This document shows positions 1-9,216 of a stretch of 64,000 nt of DNA, in pieces. The stretch is from positions 1,213,691-1,277,690 of the forward strand of contig NZ_LYRP01000001.1 in the NCBI RefSeq assembly GCF_001655675.1. Direction: 5' to 3'. The stretch is from Mangrovibacter phragmitis. Its GTDB lineage: Bacteria; Pseudomonadota; Gammaproteobacteria; Enterobacterales; Enterobacteriaceae. The translations under genes were made by a program, and so were the position numbers. A model generated the notes under the pieces. It saw only the letters and a list, made by a program, of their open reading frames with translations. It was not told where the DNA came from and made no database searches. The first letter of the stretch is position 1. Each line of letters opens with the position of its first letter.

Positions 1-473
1 ACGATCACTTTATTCAACCACTCACCCCAGAACTCACGCTGCGTTATTTTCTGGCCGCTGGCGCAGTCGGGATCTTGTACAAAATGAATGCGTCAATTTC
101 TGGTGCAGAAGTAGGTTGCCAGGGGGAAATCGGTGTTGCCTGCTCTATGGCCTCTGCCGGTCTTGCCGAATTACTGGGTGGCAGCCCGGAAAAAGTTTGT
201 AATGCCGCGGAAATAGGTATGGAGCATAACCTTGGGCTTACCTGCGACCCGGTTGCGGGTCAGGTGCAGGTTCCCTGTATTGAGCGTAACGCCATTGCTG
301 CGGTAAAAGCGATTAATGCCGCCAGCATGGCAATGCTGCGCACCAGTGTTCCCCGCGTGTCGCTGGATAAAGTTATCGAAACCATGTACGAAACCGGTAA
401 AGACATGAATGCCAAATACCGGGAAACAGCCCTCGGCGGGCTGGCAATAAAAGTTGCAATTTGCGAGGCGTAA
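1..473 (+). CDS. L-serine ammonia-lyase (iron-sulfur L-serine dehydratase), C-terminal part
   Basis: This is the 3' end of a gene that enters from the left edge; the reading frame is open from base 3 to the TAA at 471-473, so about 156 C-terminal residues are visible. It belongs to the SdaA/SdaB/TdcG family, which deaminates L-serine to pyruvate and ammonia with an oxygen-sensitive 4Fe-4S cluster. The stretch contains the family cysteines in [19 protein letters not shown] and VPCIERNA, and the conserved YRET..GGLAIK tail. As in the family, a cysteine lies close to the C-terminus (third residue from the end). Which paralogue it is (sdaA, sdaB or tdcG) cannot be decided from this part, and the neighbours do not help. 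Confidence 0.93.
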   Translation, partial: DHFIQPLTPELTLRYFLAAGAVGILYKMNASISGAEVGCQGEIGVACSMASAGLAELLGGSPEKVCNAAEIGMEHNLGLTCDPVAGQVQVPCIERNAIAAVKAINAASMAMLRTSVPRVSLDKVIETMYETGKDMNAKYRETALGGLAIKVAICEA

Positions 474-482
474 ACCACGAAG

Positions 483-917
483 TTATTTCTTTTCGTCTGG
501 CCAGTGCACCGGCCAGACGACACTATTTTCCATGGCAGTCGCATACCACTCATTCATTTTTTTCCCGCCATCTTTTTCTTTGCCGGACATATCTGGTTCA
601 GCCGCAATTGCGGCTTTTTTGCGGATGCGTTGTGGCGGACGAGCCTCGGCAGGATGCAGTTCTGCATTAAACCCGCGTACCTCTGAATCGAACAGGACGG
701 ACTCCAGTTGGTGAAGCCGGTCCAGTGCCCGCAAAATTCCTATCAATGTGGTCAAAGTGACCGCTCCCCCCTGTTCCACACGCTTAATTGTCGCAATCCC
801 TACTTGCGCGCGACTGGCAAGCTCAATTTGCGACAAGCGTTGAGAAATACGGGTTTCCTTGATACGGCGGCAAAGTTCCGCCACCACTTCATCGTCTGAC
901 AGGGTTGTAAATTTCAT
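483..917 (-). CDS. XRE-family (HipB-like) transcriptional regulator, orphan
   Basis: A 144-residue protein with an N-terminal Cro/C1-type helix-turn-helix at about residues 10-65 (RIKETRISQRLSQIELASRAQVG..TIKRVEQG). The following LIGILRALDRLHQLESVLFD segment resembles HipB-type antitoxins and similar regulators that usually sit upstream of a HipA-like kinase. No HipA or other toxin gene lies beside it. The last 70 residues are low in predicted structure and rich in charged residues, Ala and Pro. The ATG at 917 has a good AGAAGG ribosome site six bases upstream. The gene converges on the serine dehydratase gene with only nine bases between the stop codons. The target is unknown; autoregulation is likely for the family. 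Confidence 0.8.
   Translation of the reverse strand: MKFTTLSDDEVVAELCRRIKETRISQRLSQIELASRAQVGIATIKRVEQGGAVTLTTLIGILRALDRLHQLESVLFDSEVRGFNAELHPAEARPPQRIRKKAAIAAEPDMSGKEKDGGKKMNEWYATAMENSVVWPVHWPDEKK
494..519. terminator. perfect 9-bp hairpin between convergent genes
   Basis: CGTCTGGCC (494-502) and GGCCAGACG (511-519) form a perfect nine-base stem with an eight-base loop. It lies inside the last codons of the HTH gene and just downstream of the serine dehydratase stop. There is no clear U-run on either strand, so it is only a possible weak bidirectional terminator or mRNA-end stabiliser. Confidence 0.4.
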
Positions 918-1163
918 TGATGCCTTCTGGGGAATACCGGGCTTTCCATCTGTTTAATAGGAATTTTCACAGAATTACCACGTCGCCAGTGGCTGGATGA
1001 AAAGCAAAAAATAAATATCAGGGAGTGACAATAGCAGATTATGCTGGTGCCCAGAAGCCAGCCTCACTCGGGATGTGAGGAGTGATACAGAATTTTCTTA
1101 AGAGAAACGGACAAGGCAGTAATACGTTCCTTACTACCCTGCCGTAATCAGGTTTAATGCTTA

Positions 1164-3110
1164 TCAGAACGTTGTCCAGCCCTCGTCATTAGTCAGAGCC
1201 GTTTCGGGGTGGGCATTTTCCGGCGATGGCAGACGTTTTGCGCTCCGGCCAGGCAATGCATGAGAATGGGCTGGATCATTTGTTTCCCCAAGACGGAAAC
1301 TTGCCACCAGTTGCTCCAGCAGAACCGCCTGCTCTTCCAGCGCATTGGCTGCACTGGATGACTCCATCACCAAAGAGGCATTTTGCTGCGTAGTGGTATC
1401 CAACTCAGAAATCGCCTGAGCAATCTGGGCAATTCCACGACTTTGCTCTTCAGACGCAGAGGAAATCTCGCCAATGATGTCATTCACCCGGCGTACCGAT
1501 GTAACAATCTGCTCCATGTTTTCCCCAGCCTGTGCCACTAACGAACTACCGGTATTAATACGACTAACCGATTCGTCAATCAGTGTGGCGATATCTTTTG
1601 CCGCCTGAGAACTGCGCTGAGACAGGCTACGCACTTCACTGGCGACCACCGCAAATCCACGCCCCTGCTCACCTGCCCGTGCGGCCTCAACTGCCGCGTT
1701 CAGCGCCAGAATATTGGTCTGGAATGCAATACTGTTAATCACCGCGGTGATGTCAGAAATTTTCTTCGAGCTGGAGGAGATATCCGCCATCGTAGTGACC
1801 ACATTACGCACCACTTCCCCGCCCTGTACCGCATTATTAGTTGCCTCAGCCGCAATCTGGCTGGCATGGCGAGCGTTGTCTGCGTTATTACGTACTGTTG
1901 AGGTCAACTGTTCCATACTGGCTGCTGTTTCTACTACCGCAGCAGACTGCTGTTCCGTGCGGGCAGACAAATCAGTATTCCCTTCCGCAATGGCGCTTGC
2001 TGAACGTGTCACCGACAACACACTATTACGCACTTCACTTATCATAGTGCGCAAGCGTGTGTTCATTTGCCCCATTGCACTGGTCAGTTTACCCAGTTCG
2101 TCATTACTGCCAGACTGAATGGTGGCACTGAGGTCCCCGCTGGCAATACGCTGAGCCAGTGACAGATTATGGACCACCGGGCGCGTTATCTGCCGGGTAA
2201 TATACCAGGTCACAAAAATACCAATCAGAATAGCAATAAGGCCAATTACCACTGTAATACTGGCGGAGCCATATGCCAGTTCATCATTCTGAACTTTTAC
2301 CGATGCAATTAGCTGTTTAATGATGGCACTGCTTTTGTCACCGGAGGTTTTAACATTATCTTCGGCCGTTTTCAGGCCATTAAATGCCGCTACGTAGTTA
2401 TCGTTCACCACCTTATAATCGCTGGTGCTTTTCCATAAACGGGTGAAGGGAGCGAGTTGTTCCGGTGTCAGTACTCCTGATAATTGCTGGTATTTCTCAC
2501 CGGCCTGCTTCCAGGTTTGCTCAAGTTTAGCCTGTGCGCTTTCAGTGCCACTCAGGCGTAATGCCAGCGACTGGTCATTCACACTGCCTGCCAGTAACAA
2601 GAAATCATAAATGGTGTATGCATCCTGAATATTACTGACGGGTGTACGAATCAATTGGGTAAATTCCCCCATCATATCTTTTGCATTGTAATTATCTAAT
2701 TGTTGCTTCACTGAACGCAAAGCCTGCGTAGCCCGCCCCATCCGGGTAATATTATCCTGAAAACCCTGCAACTGAGTTCCCAGGTCATCCACCATTGCGG
2801 CTTCTTTTGCTGACCAGTGGCGGCCTTTGGCTTCCTGAACCAGTTCCTGGGCATGAGTGATGAACTTCGCCATAATATCCCGGGTTTTATCATCGCCTGA
2901 ATAGAAATACTTCAGGCGGTTAATCTTCGCCTGGAAAACCTCAATATTGATGTTGTAGATAAGATTTGTTTTATCATAAATATTGGTGATATCCCGAAAG
3001 CGCATCGCGCTGAGGGCTGAAGCGATAGCCACCAGCAGCAATACCAGGCCAAACCCGGCATATAATTTTCTTGAAATTTTTATATTTTTTAATCCGCTAA
3101 CCAAGCTCAT
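1164..3110 (-). CDS. methyl-accepting chemotaxis protein
   Basis: A 648-residue transmembrane chemoreceptor. One membrane segment is at about residues 16-35, a periplasmic domain of about 245 residues follows, and a second membrane segment is at about 283-303, then HAMP and a cytoplasmic signalling domain. The signalling hairpin tip is intact ([28 protein letters not shown], about 458-490). The C-terminus ends in EGWTTF, which fits the xWxxF pentapeptide that tethers CheR/CheB in Tar/Tsr-type receptors. The periplasmic domain is long enough for a helical bimodular (HBM) sensor, but I cannot assign a ligand. I chose the ATG at 3110 because AGGGG lies five bases ahead of it; the GTG at 3137 would sit almost at the predicted transcript start. 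No other chemotaxis gene is adjacent, as is common for scattered receptors. Confidence 0.93.
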   Translation of the reverse strand: MSLVSGLKNIKISRKLYAGFGLVLLLVAIASALSAMRFRDITNIYDKTNLIYNINIEVFQAKINRLKYFYSGDDKTRDIMAKFITHAQELVQEAKGRHWSAKEAAMVDDLGTQLQGFQDNITRMGRATQALRSVKQQLDNYNAKDMMGEFTQLIRTPVSNIQDAYTIYDFLLLAGSVNDQSLALRLSGTESAQAKLEQTWKQAGEKYQQLSGVLTPEQLAPFTRLWKSTSDYKVVNDNYVAAFNGLKTAEDNVKTSGDKSSAIIKQLIASVKVQNDELAYGSASITVVIGLIAILIGIFVTWYITRQITRPVVHNLSLAQRIASGDLSATIQSGSNDELGKLTSAMGQMNTRLRTMISEVRNSVLSVTRSASAIAEGNTDLSARTEQQSAAVVETAASMEQLTSTVRNNADNARHASQIAAEATNNAVQGGEVVRNVVTTMADISSSSKKISDITAVINSIAFQTNILALNAAVEAARAGEQGRGFAVVASEVRSLSQRSSQAAKDIATLIDESVSRINTGSSLVAQAGENMEQIVTSVRRVNDIIGEISSASEEQSRGIAQIAQAISELDTTTQQNASLVMESSSAANALEEQAVLLEQLVASFRLGETNDPAHSHALPGRSAKRLPSPENAHPETALTNDEGWTTF

Positions 3111-3148
3111 ACTCACCCCTGTGTGTTTTTTTTGCACTAATAGCCCGG

Positions 3149-3176
3149 TTATCGGTCAATACAAAGTAGTTATTTA
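3149..3176 (-). promoter_or_regulatory. candidate sigma-28 (FliA) promoter of the chemoreceptor gene
   Basis: Read on the minus strand, TAAA (3176-3173) is followed after 16 bases by ACCGATAA (3156-3149). The FliA consensus is TAAA-N15-GCCGATAA, so the -10 matches 7 of 8 but the spacer is one base long. It ends about 40 bases upstream of the chosen ATG, and receptor genes are typical FliA targets. Confidence 0.5.
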
Positions 3177-3622
3177 GCAATACTTAAAAAAGAGTTAATA
3201 GATTGTGTGCTGAAACCATTTCAACCAGGCAAATGCCCGAAACATACCAGACAAATGCCTGGTAACGTCATATCTGAACCTGGGTGGCGGAACTCGCGCA
3301 AAAAACAGTTAGTCACCTGGAAGAACTAAAAAGTGTCGCCAATAAGTAACACTTAACTTAATGATAAATATTAATTTTTTTATAATTACCCGCAATTATT
3401 TTGAGTGTACAAAAAACAACCAAAACGCACTTGCCCCCCATTATTTTACGCAGTACATTACTGGCGAATGGCAGGCCATACTGAAATTTTTTCGCCAAAG
3501 ACAGCAAACAGAACCAACAAGAAAAATCTCATTATTCAGTCTGGCAACGAGAGCCTTTTATACTTTTACTAAGAGCGTTTTAACAACGTTGTTTAGCGTT
3601 ACAACTACGCGGAGTGTCAACT
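3177..3622. other. intergenic region between chemoreceptor and ypdK
   Basis: About 450 AT-rich bases. The only open frame of any length (from 3361) shows no protein-like composition and overlaps ypdK in another frame. It holds two copies of the 14-mer ACCAG(G/A)CAAATGCC at 3224-3237 and 3246-3259, exactly 22 bases apart; the second is part of an inverted repeat (ACCAG/CTGGT, 3246-3263). The ypdK promoter should lie in the last part. I see no RNA gene. Confidence 0.5.
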
Positions 3623-3697
3623 GTGAAATACTTTTTTATGGGAATTTCAGTCATCATCCTGGTGTGGGCCGGAACCTTTGTCCTGATGGTGGAATAA
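3623..3697 (+). CDS. ypdK: YpdK small membrane protein
   Basis: A 24-codon gene starting with GTG: V(M)KYFFMGISVIILVW, then AGTFVLMVE. It matches the E. coli small membrane protein YpdK (23 residues) nearly residue for residue over the first half and through WAGTF.LM. It is a single hydrophobic helix with a short polar start, expected in the inner membrane; its function is unknown. GGAG lies eight bases before the GTG. It is in the same place as in E. coli, immediately beyond the 3' end of alaC and convergent with it. A strong terminator follows. The conserved position and sequence make this a real gene despite its size. Confidence 0.88.
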   Translation: MKYFFMGISVIILVWAGTFVLMVE

Positions 3698-3715
3698 CAC
3701 TCTCTATGTGTGTTA

Positions 3716-3756
3716 CTGACAACAAAAAAGGCGCTGATGCGCCTTTTTTGTTGTCA
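3716..3756. terminator. bidirectional rho-independent terminator, ypdK/alaC
   Basis: A very long perfect inverted repeat: CTGACAACAAAAAAGGCGC (3716-3734) pairs with its complement across a TGAT loop (3735-3738). The GC core is flanked by A6/T6 on both strands, so it can end transcripts from both convergent genes. Confidence 0.9.
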
Positions 3757-3770
3757 GGGTAAATTAACTT

Positions 3771-5009
3771 TTACTTTTCACCTTCAGCCGCCAGATTCCG
3801 GGTAGAAGGCAGCAACCCATCGGCACGAAACATCGCTTTAATGCCACGTACCGCCTGGCGAATCCTGTCGCTGTTTTCAATCAAGGCAAAACGCACATGG
3901 GTATCACCATAGTCACCAAACCCGATACCAGGCGACACACACACTTTGGCATCTGCCAGTAATTTCTTAGCAAACTCCAGTGACCCCATGCCGGCATAAG
4001 GTTCAGGGATTTTTGCCCAAACGTACATGGACGCTTTCGGGCACTCGACCATCCATCCGGCTTCATGCAGGCCTTTCACCAGCACATCGCGGCGGCGCTT
4101 ATATTCTTCGGCAATCTCATGTACACACGACTGATCCCCCTCAAGGGCGGCAATGGCTGCCACCTGAAGAGGTGTAAAGGTGCCATAGTCGTGATAGCTT
4201 TTAATCCTTGCCAGTGCATGTACCAGTTCCGGGTTGCCGACCATAAAGCCAATCCGCCAGCCCGCCATATTGTAGCTTTTGGAAAGTGTGAAAAATTCCA
4301 CAGCCACTTCCCTGGCTCCAGGCACCTGCATTATTGATGGTGCTTTCCAGCCGTCATAAACAATATCGGCATAGGCCAGGTCGTGAACAACCAGAACATC
4401 ATAACGGCGTGCCAGCGCCACCACTTTCTCGAAGAAATCCAGCTCAACGCATTGTGCTGTTGGGTTGGAAGGAAAGCCGAGGATAATCATCTTCGGTTTA
4501 GGGTAACTTTCCCGAATCGCTCGCTCCAGTTCATTGAAGAAGTCGACACCTTCCACCAGCGGTACCGAACGCACCTGCGCCCCGGCTATCACTGCACCAT
4601 AAATATGAATGGGATAGCTCGGGTTTGGCACCAGCACCGTATCACCCAGATCCAGTGTTGCCATCATTAAGTGCGCCAGGCCCTCTTTCGACCCAATAGT
4701 CACAATCGCTTCTGTTTCCGGGTCGATGTCCACCTGGTACCTGTCCTGGTACCAGCGCGAGATTGCACGACGTAAACGTGGTATTCCTTTTGAAGTGGAA
4801 TAGCCGTGTGTATCCGGCCGCTGCGCTACCGTGCATAATTTTTCAACGATATGCGCAGGTGTTGCGCCATCAGGGTTGCCCATACTGAAATCAATAATAT
4901 CTTCACCGCGCCGACGCGCAGCCATTTTCAGTTCAGCGGTAATGTTAAAAACGTAAGGGGGAAGCCTGTCGATACGCGCAAAACGGCGTTTTGGACTGAA
5001 ATCAGCCAT
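3771..5009 (-). CDS. alaC: glutamate-pyruvate aminotransferase AlaC
   Basis: A 412-residue PLP-dependent class I/II aminotransferase, the same length as E. coli AlaC (YfdZ) and very similar throughout. It makes L-alanine from pyruvate with glutamate as amino donor, in the cytoplasm. The PLP-lysine motif [16 protein letters not shown] is present, as are the substrate and cofactor motifs GFPSNPTAQ and HDLAYADI and the C-terminal arginine region [10 protein letters not shown]. It converges on ypdK and is divergent from ypdA, as in E. coli. The start at [22 protein letters not shown] matches the E. coli N-terminus (MADTRPERRF). Confidence 0.97.
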   Translation of the reverse strand: MADFSPKRRFARIDRLPPYVFNITAELKMAARRRGEDIIDFSMGNPDGATPAHIVEKLCTVAQRPDTHGYSTSKGIPRLRRAISRWYQDRYQVDIDPETEAIVTIGSKEGLAHLMMATLDLGDTVLVPNPSYPIHIYGAVIAGAQVRSVPLVEGVDFFNELERAIRESYPKPKMIILGFPSNPTAQCVELDFFEKVVALARRYDVLVVHDLAYADIVYDGWKAPSIMQVPGAREVAVEFFTLSKSYNMAGWRIGFMVGNPELVHALARIKSYHDYGTFTPLQVAAIAALEGDQSCVHEIAEEYKRRRDVLVKGLHEAGWMVECPKASMYVWAKIPEPYAGMGSLEFAKKLLADAKVCVSPGIGFGDYGDTHVRFALIENSDRIRQAVRGIKAMFRADGLLPSTRNLAAEGEK

Positions 5010-5319
5010 AGTGTCCTCTGAAATGACGTCAGCGCCCGGACCGTCCGAGCGACGTTGCCGCTGATGCGACCCTTTTACAATGCATCTCTCTTACAGGCAT
5101 GTCGAGACATCACAGAAAAAAACACTGTTTGTCTGTTCATAATTGGTTGCTCACTATATATAACGCCAAAGTAAATCAATATTCAGATGATTAAACCAGA
5201 TAACAAGAATAATAGTCTGGATTTATGCGGCATAAACTTAACGCAGCCCTCCTGCACTGGTTATTCCCGGCCAGGTTTTTTATCATGATGCCTTCCCCTG
5301 CTGGATTCCGGATTTTTAC
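5010..5319. other. alaC-ypdA divergent intergenic region
   Basis: 310 bases between two divergent genes. It should hold both promoters. The AT-rich stretch around 5140-5220 (with TATATATAACG at 5155-5165) is the likeliest promoter region, but I cannot assign a start or a regulator site with confidence. Confidence 0.4.
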
Positions 5320-7029
5320 GTGCACGAAATATTCACTATGTTGCTGGCTGTCTTTGACCGGGCAGCACTGATGCTTATCTGCCTGTTTTTTCTGATTCGC
5401 CTGCGTTTATTCCGCGAGTTATTGCACAAAACAGCCCACACACCAAAAGAGCGCCTGGCACTGACAGCGCTGTTTTCAATGTTTGCATTGTTCAGTACCT
5501 GGTCCGGAGTTCCTGTTGAAGGCTCGCTGGTGAATGTGCGAATTATTGCGGTTATGTCCGGGGGGCTGCTCTTTGGCCCCTGGGTGGGGATAATTACCGG
5601 TATTATTGCCGGCGTTCACCGTTATCTGATTGATATTGGTGGTATTACTTCTGTTCCCTGTCTGGTAACCAGTATTCTTGCCGGGTTGATATCCAGCTGG
5701 ATTAATGTGCGTTTCCCCAAGAAAAGCCACTGGCGCGTCGGGATTCTGGGAGGAATGTTGTGCGAAACACTGACCATGGTTTTGGTGGTCTTATGGGCTC
5801 CATCTGTATCTCTGGGGCTGGATATTGTTTCCAAAATAGGCATCCCGATGATTTTGGGGAATGTCTGTATCGGCTTTATTGTGTTACTGGTACAAAGCGT
5901 TGAGGGAGAAAAAGAGGCTGTTGCCGCACGCCAGGCAAAACTGGCACTGGAAATTGCCAACAAAACACTGCCATTGTTCCGCCATGTGAATGAGGCCTCA
6001 TTGCGCAAAGTGTGTGAAATAATCCGGGCAGATATTAATGCTGATGCAGTCGCCATCACTAATAAAGAACAGGTACTGGCTTATGTTGGCGTGGGGGAAA
6101 ATAACTATCATGAGCATGATGACCAGATCAGCCCGACCACAAGGCAGGCAATGCGCTATGGAAAAATAATAATAAAAAACAATGATGAAGCTTACCGCAC
6201 GCCAGAGATTCACTCTATGCTGGTTATCCCCTTATGGGAGAAAGGAATTGTAACTGGCACGCTGAAAATCTATTACTGCCATGCTCACCAAATAACCTCA
6301 TCATTACAGGAAATGGCGATAGGTTTATCGCAAATTATCTCAACACAACTGGAAGTTTCTCGCGCTGAACAATTACGTGAAATGGCAAATAAAGCGGAAC
6401 TGCGTGCACTGCAGAGTAAAATTAACCCACACTTCTTATTCAATGCACTGAATGCTATTTCGTCATCAATTCGCCTGAATCCGGATACCGCCCGCCAGTT
6501 AATCATTAACTTATCCCGTTACCTGAGATATAACCTTGAATTAACGGATGACGAATTGATTGATATTAAAAAAGAGTTGTACCAAATCAAGGACTATATT
6601 GCTATTGAACAGGCCAGGTTTGGTGACAAATTAACGGTTATCTATGATATTGACGAAGAAGTCGAATGCCGCATTCCCAGTCTGTTAATTCAGCCGTTGG
6701 TAGAAAACGCCATTGTGCATGGTATCCAGCCCTGCCGGGGAAAAGGTGTGGTTACTATCAGTATCGTTGAGCAAGGTAACCAGGTACGTATTGCTGTGCG
6801 TGATACTGGCAATGGTATTGATCAGGCCGTTATTGACCGGGTAGAAGCAAATGAAATGCCTGGCAATAAAATTGGCTTACTGAATGTGCACCATCGGGTA
6901 AAATTGCTCTATGGCGAAGGGTTGCAAATTCGCCGCCTGGAGCCTGGTACAGAGATTGCGTTTTATGTGAATAGCGGTATCACCTCGTTGCCTGCATCTG
7001 TGGGTATTGGCCAGGTGGAGAGGGCGTAA
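5320..7029 (+). CDS. ypdA: LytS-family sensor histidine kinase YpdA (PyrS)
   Basis: A 569-residue membrane histidine kinase, orthologue of E. coli YpdA (565 aa), the sensor of the YpdA/YpdB system that responds to extracellular pyruvate and controls the transporter gene yhjX in E. coli. It has an N-terminal 5TM-LytS membrane domain (about residues 1-195, with [10 protein letters not shown] and [19 protein letters not shown]), a GAF domain (about 215-345), a His_kinase segment with the phospho-acceptor in [12 protein letters not shown] (about 368), and an HATPase domain ([19 protein letters not shown]). The start is GTG, as I recall for E. coli ypdA. The C-terminal 15 residues differ from the E. 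coli protein. Its stop overlaps the ypdB start (TAATG), so the two are translationally coupled. Confidence 0.95.
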   Translation: MHEIFTMLLAVFDRAALMLICLFFLIRLRLFRELLHKTAHTPKERLALTALFSMFALFSTWSGVPVEGSLVNVRIIAVMSGGLLFGPWVGIITGIIAGVHRYLIDIGGITSVPCLVTSILAGLISSWINVRFPKKSHWRVGILGGMLCETLTMVLVVLWAPSVSLGLDIVSKIGIPMILGNVCIGFIVLLVQSVEGEKEAVAARQAKLALEIANKTLPLFRHVNEASLRKVCEIIRADINADAVAITNKEQVLAYVGVGENNYHEHDDQISPTTRQAMRYGKIIIKNNDEAYRTPEIHSMLVIPLWEKGIVTGTLKIYYCHAHQITSSLQEMAIGLSQIISTQLEVSRAEQLREMANKAELRALQSKINPHFLFNALNAISSSIRLNPDTARQLIINLSRYLRYNLELTDDELIDIKKELYQIKDYIAIEQARFGDKLTVIYDIDEEVECRIPSLLIQPLVENAIVHGIQPCRGKGVVTISIVEQGNQVRIAVRDTGNGIDQAVIDRVEANEMPGNKIGLLNVHHRVKLLYGEGLQIRRLEPGTEIAFYVNSGITSLPASVGIGQVERA

Positions 7030-7760
7030 TGAAGGCTATTATTGTTGAAGATGAAATACTGGCACAGCAGGAACTGAGCTGGCTTATCAAGGAACACAGT
7101 AAAGTTGAGGTTGTCGCAACCTTTGAAGATGGCCTCGATGTATTAAAATACCTGCAGCACCATGATGTTGACGCTATTTTTTTGGATATCAATATTCCGT
7201 CACTGGATGGTGTGTTACTGGCACAAAACATCAGCAAGTTTGCCAACAGGCCTTTTATTATTTTCATCACCGCATGGAAAGAGCATGCCGTAGAAGCCTT
7301 TGAACTGGAAGCCTTCGACTATATTCTCAAGCCTTACCAGGAGTCACGCATTATTGGGATGCTGCAAAAGTTAGAAGCTGCCGGGCAGCAACGCAATACA
7401 TCCACTCCCGCAAGTTCGGCCGTGCGTGAGAATATCACCATTAACTTGATTAAAGACGAGCGCATTATCGTTACGGATATCAACGATATTTATTATGCAG
7501 AAGCCCACGAGAAAATGACATTTGTCTACACCCGGCGTGAATCCTACGTGATGCCAATGAATATCACAGAATTTTGCAGCCGCCTGCCAGAAAGCTACTT
7601 TTTCCGCTGCCACCGTTCTTACTGCGTTAACCTGAATAAAATCCGCGAGATAGAACCCTGGTTTAACAATACCTATATTTTACGCCTGCGAGACCTCGAC
7701 TTTGAAGTCCCGGTCAGCCGCAGTAAAGTTAAGGAGTTTCGGCAGTTAATGCGCCTGTAA
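7029..7760 (+). CDS. ypdB: LytTR response regulator YpdB (PyrR)
   Basis: A 243-residue response regulator. The receiver domain occupies residues 1-115, with acidic pocket residues in IVEDE and the phospho-acceptor aspartate in AIFLDINIPSLDG, and the lysine in YILKPY. A LytTR DNA-binding domain (about 140-243; FFRCHRSYCVNLNKI) follows. It is the partner of the upstream kinase and an orthologue of E. coli YpdB (244 aa), which activates yhjX. In E. coli the AraC-type gene ypdC follows; here it is absent and glk is reached directly, in convergent orientation, after 73 bases. Confidence 0.95.
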   Translation: MKAIIVEDEILAQQELSWLIKEHSKVEVVATFEDGLDVLKYLQHHDVDAIFLDINIPSLDGVLLAQNISKFANRPFIIFITAWKEHAVEAFELEAFDYILKPYQESRIIGMLQKLEAAGQQRNTSTPASSAVRENITINLIKDERIIVTDINDIYYAEAHEKMTFVYTRRESYVMPMNITEFCSRLPESYFFRCHRSYCVNLNKIREIEPWFNNTYILRLRDLDFEVPVSRSKVKEFRQLMRL

Positions 7761-7833
7761 AACCCAGGTAATTCACCCGGCGGCAGTGCAGGCCAACAGG
7801 CGCGGACACCACGCCTGCCAGCCAACATAACTA

Positions 7834-8799
7834 TCAGATGATTTGCCCCAGAGTCTGGCGCAAATAGGCACCTGCGCCTAATAAGCCAGGCTGGTCATGA
7901 ACAATCAAATAGACCGGAATATCTTCAACGTAAGATTTAAATCGCCCTTTGTCTTCAAAACCACCACGGAAACCAGAGGCTTTAAAGAAATCGAGGAAAC
8001 GCGGCACAATGCCTCCGGCGATGTACACACCGCCAAAGGTCCCCAGGTTAAGCGCCAGGTTGCCACCGAAACGGCCCATAATCACACAAAACAGTGACAA
8101 TGCACGGCGGCAATCAGTACAACTGTCATCCAGCGCTTTTTCCGTGACATCTTTGGGTTGTAAGTTTTCTGGCAACCGGCCATCTGCTTTCACAATAGCC
8201 CGGTAAAGGTTAACCAGCCCGGGGCCAGATAACACGCGCTCGGCGGAGACATGCCCCAGTTCTTCGCGCAGGTGCTCAAGAATAATGCCTTCTTCTTCAC
8301 TATTGGGGGCGTAATCTACATGCCCGCCTTCACCCGGCAAACTCACCCAGCGTTTGTCTACATGGACCAGGTGCGCCACGCCTAACCCGGTGCCGGCACC
8401 GTAAACTGCTATAGGTTTGTTCTCCACCGGCTTATCGCCGCCAAACTGAATCAGATGTTCAGGTTTAAGCACCGGAATCGCCATCGACACAGCAGTGAAA
8501 TCATTAATGATTTCAAGGTGGTCAAAGCCCAGACTGGCTTTAACTTCTTCAATAGAAAAAGCCCATGAATGGTTGGTCATAGCCACCCAGTCACCATTAA
8601 TCGGGCAGGCGATGGCGATACAACCATCCGTGACACTGACATTATGTTCTTTCAGGTACACTTTTATGACCGATTCAAGACCGGGGTAATCCAGCCCTGA
8701 ATACGTTTTCGCCTGCGAGATTTCACCTGTAGCGACATCACACAGAGCTAACCGCGCATTGGTGCCCCCAACATCTCCCACCAAAGCATATTTTGTCAT
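7834..8799 (-). CDS. glk: glucokinase
   Basis: A 321-residue ROK-related bacterial glucokinase (same length as E. coli Glk) that phosphorylates free cytoplasmic glucose with ATP to glucose 6-phosphate. The N-terminal phosphate-binding motif [14 protein letters not shown], the glucose-binding [11 protein letters not shown], and [11 protein letters not shown] and [10 protein letters not shown] are intact. Transcribed alone, towards ypdB and away from yfeO. The fry PTS genes that separate ypdB and glk in E. coli are missing. Confidence 0.97.
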   Translation of the reverse strand: MTKYALVGDVGGTNARLALCDVATGEISQAKTYSGLDYPGLESVIKVYLKEHNVSVTDGCIAIACPINGDWVAMTNHSWAFSIEEVKASLGFDHLEIINDFTAVSMAIPVLKPEHLIQFGGDKPVENKPIAVYGAGTGLGVAHLVHVDKRWVSLPGEGGHVDYAPNSEEEGIILEHLREELGHVSAERVLSGPGLVNLYRAIVKADGRLPENLQPKDVTEKALDDSCTDCRRALSLFCVIMGRFGGNLALNLGTFGGVYIAGGIVPRFLDFFKASGFRGGFEDKGRFKSYVEDIPVYLIVHDQPGLLGAGAYLRQTLGQII

Positions 8800-9216
8800 T
8801 TGCCATTCGCTCCACTTAAGTCAGAAAAATTCCTGATAACAGAGTAAAATCAAGTCAGTGATATCAACAAACAACATAGCATACCCAGGGTGTGATTATT
8901 GAGCCATATCACATAATCTCATTCGCTCTTCCCCCTGGGCCGGTATTTCGTCTGGCAGGAGTGCGAAGCCAGCGCAGGGTTACCAGGCGCTGGCACTGGA
9001 TTCACAACCTGAGGTTTCATCTTCTGCGGCCAGTTATACATCAATACGCGTTATTTGACCGTCATCAGCGCAGTTATTCACCAGCCTGATTTAATTAAAA
9101 TTCAAGAAATTTTCTTTGCAGTGTCTGATAATCAGTTTACCGTTTCAGTTTATTGACCCAGTGTGCTTAGCAATCAGTCTGGAGAATCAGACCGACTTTT
9201 ACGTAAGGATTTTCTT
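8800..9216. other. glk-yfeO divergent intergenic region
   Basis: 417 bases between divergent genes. The part next to glk is AT-rich and should carry the glk promoter. A GTG-initiated extension of yfeO from 9163 is open but lacks similarity to known YfeO N-termini. I see no RNA gene or repeat. Confidence 0.4.

Noticed and set aside
3111..3137. GTG-initiated N-terminal extension of the chemoreceptor
   Set aside because: The ATG at 3110 has a strong ribosome site and the extension would begin almost at the predicted transcript start.
3361..3762. 133-codon plus-strand open frame
   Set aside because: No protein-like composition, no ribosome site, spans the ypdK gene in another frame and the terminator behind it.
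8892..9089. Short plus-strand frame in the glk-yfeO gap
   Set aside because: No ribosome site and no recognisable similarity; composition as expected by chance.
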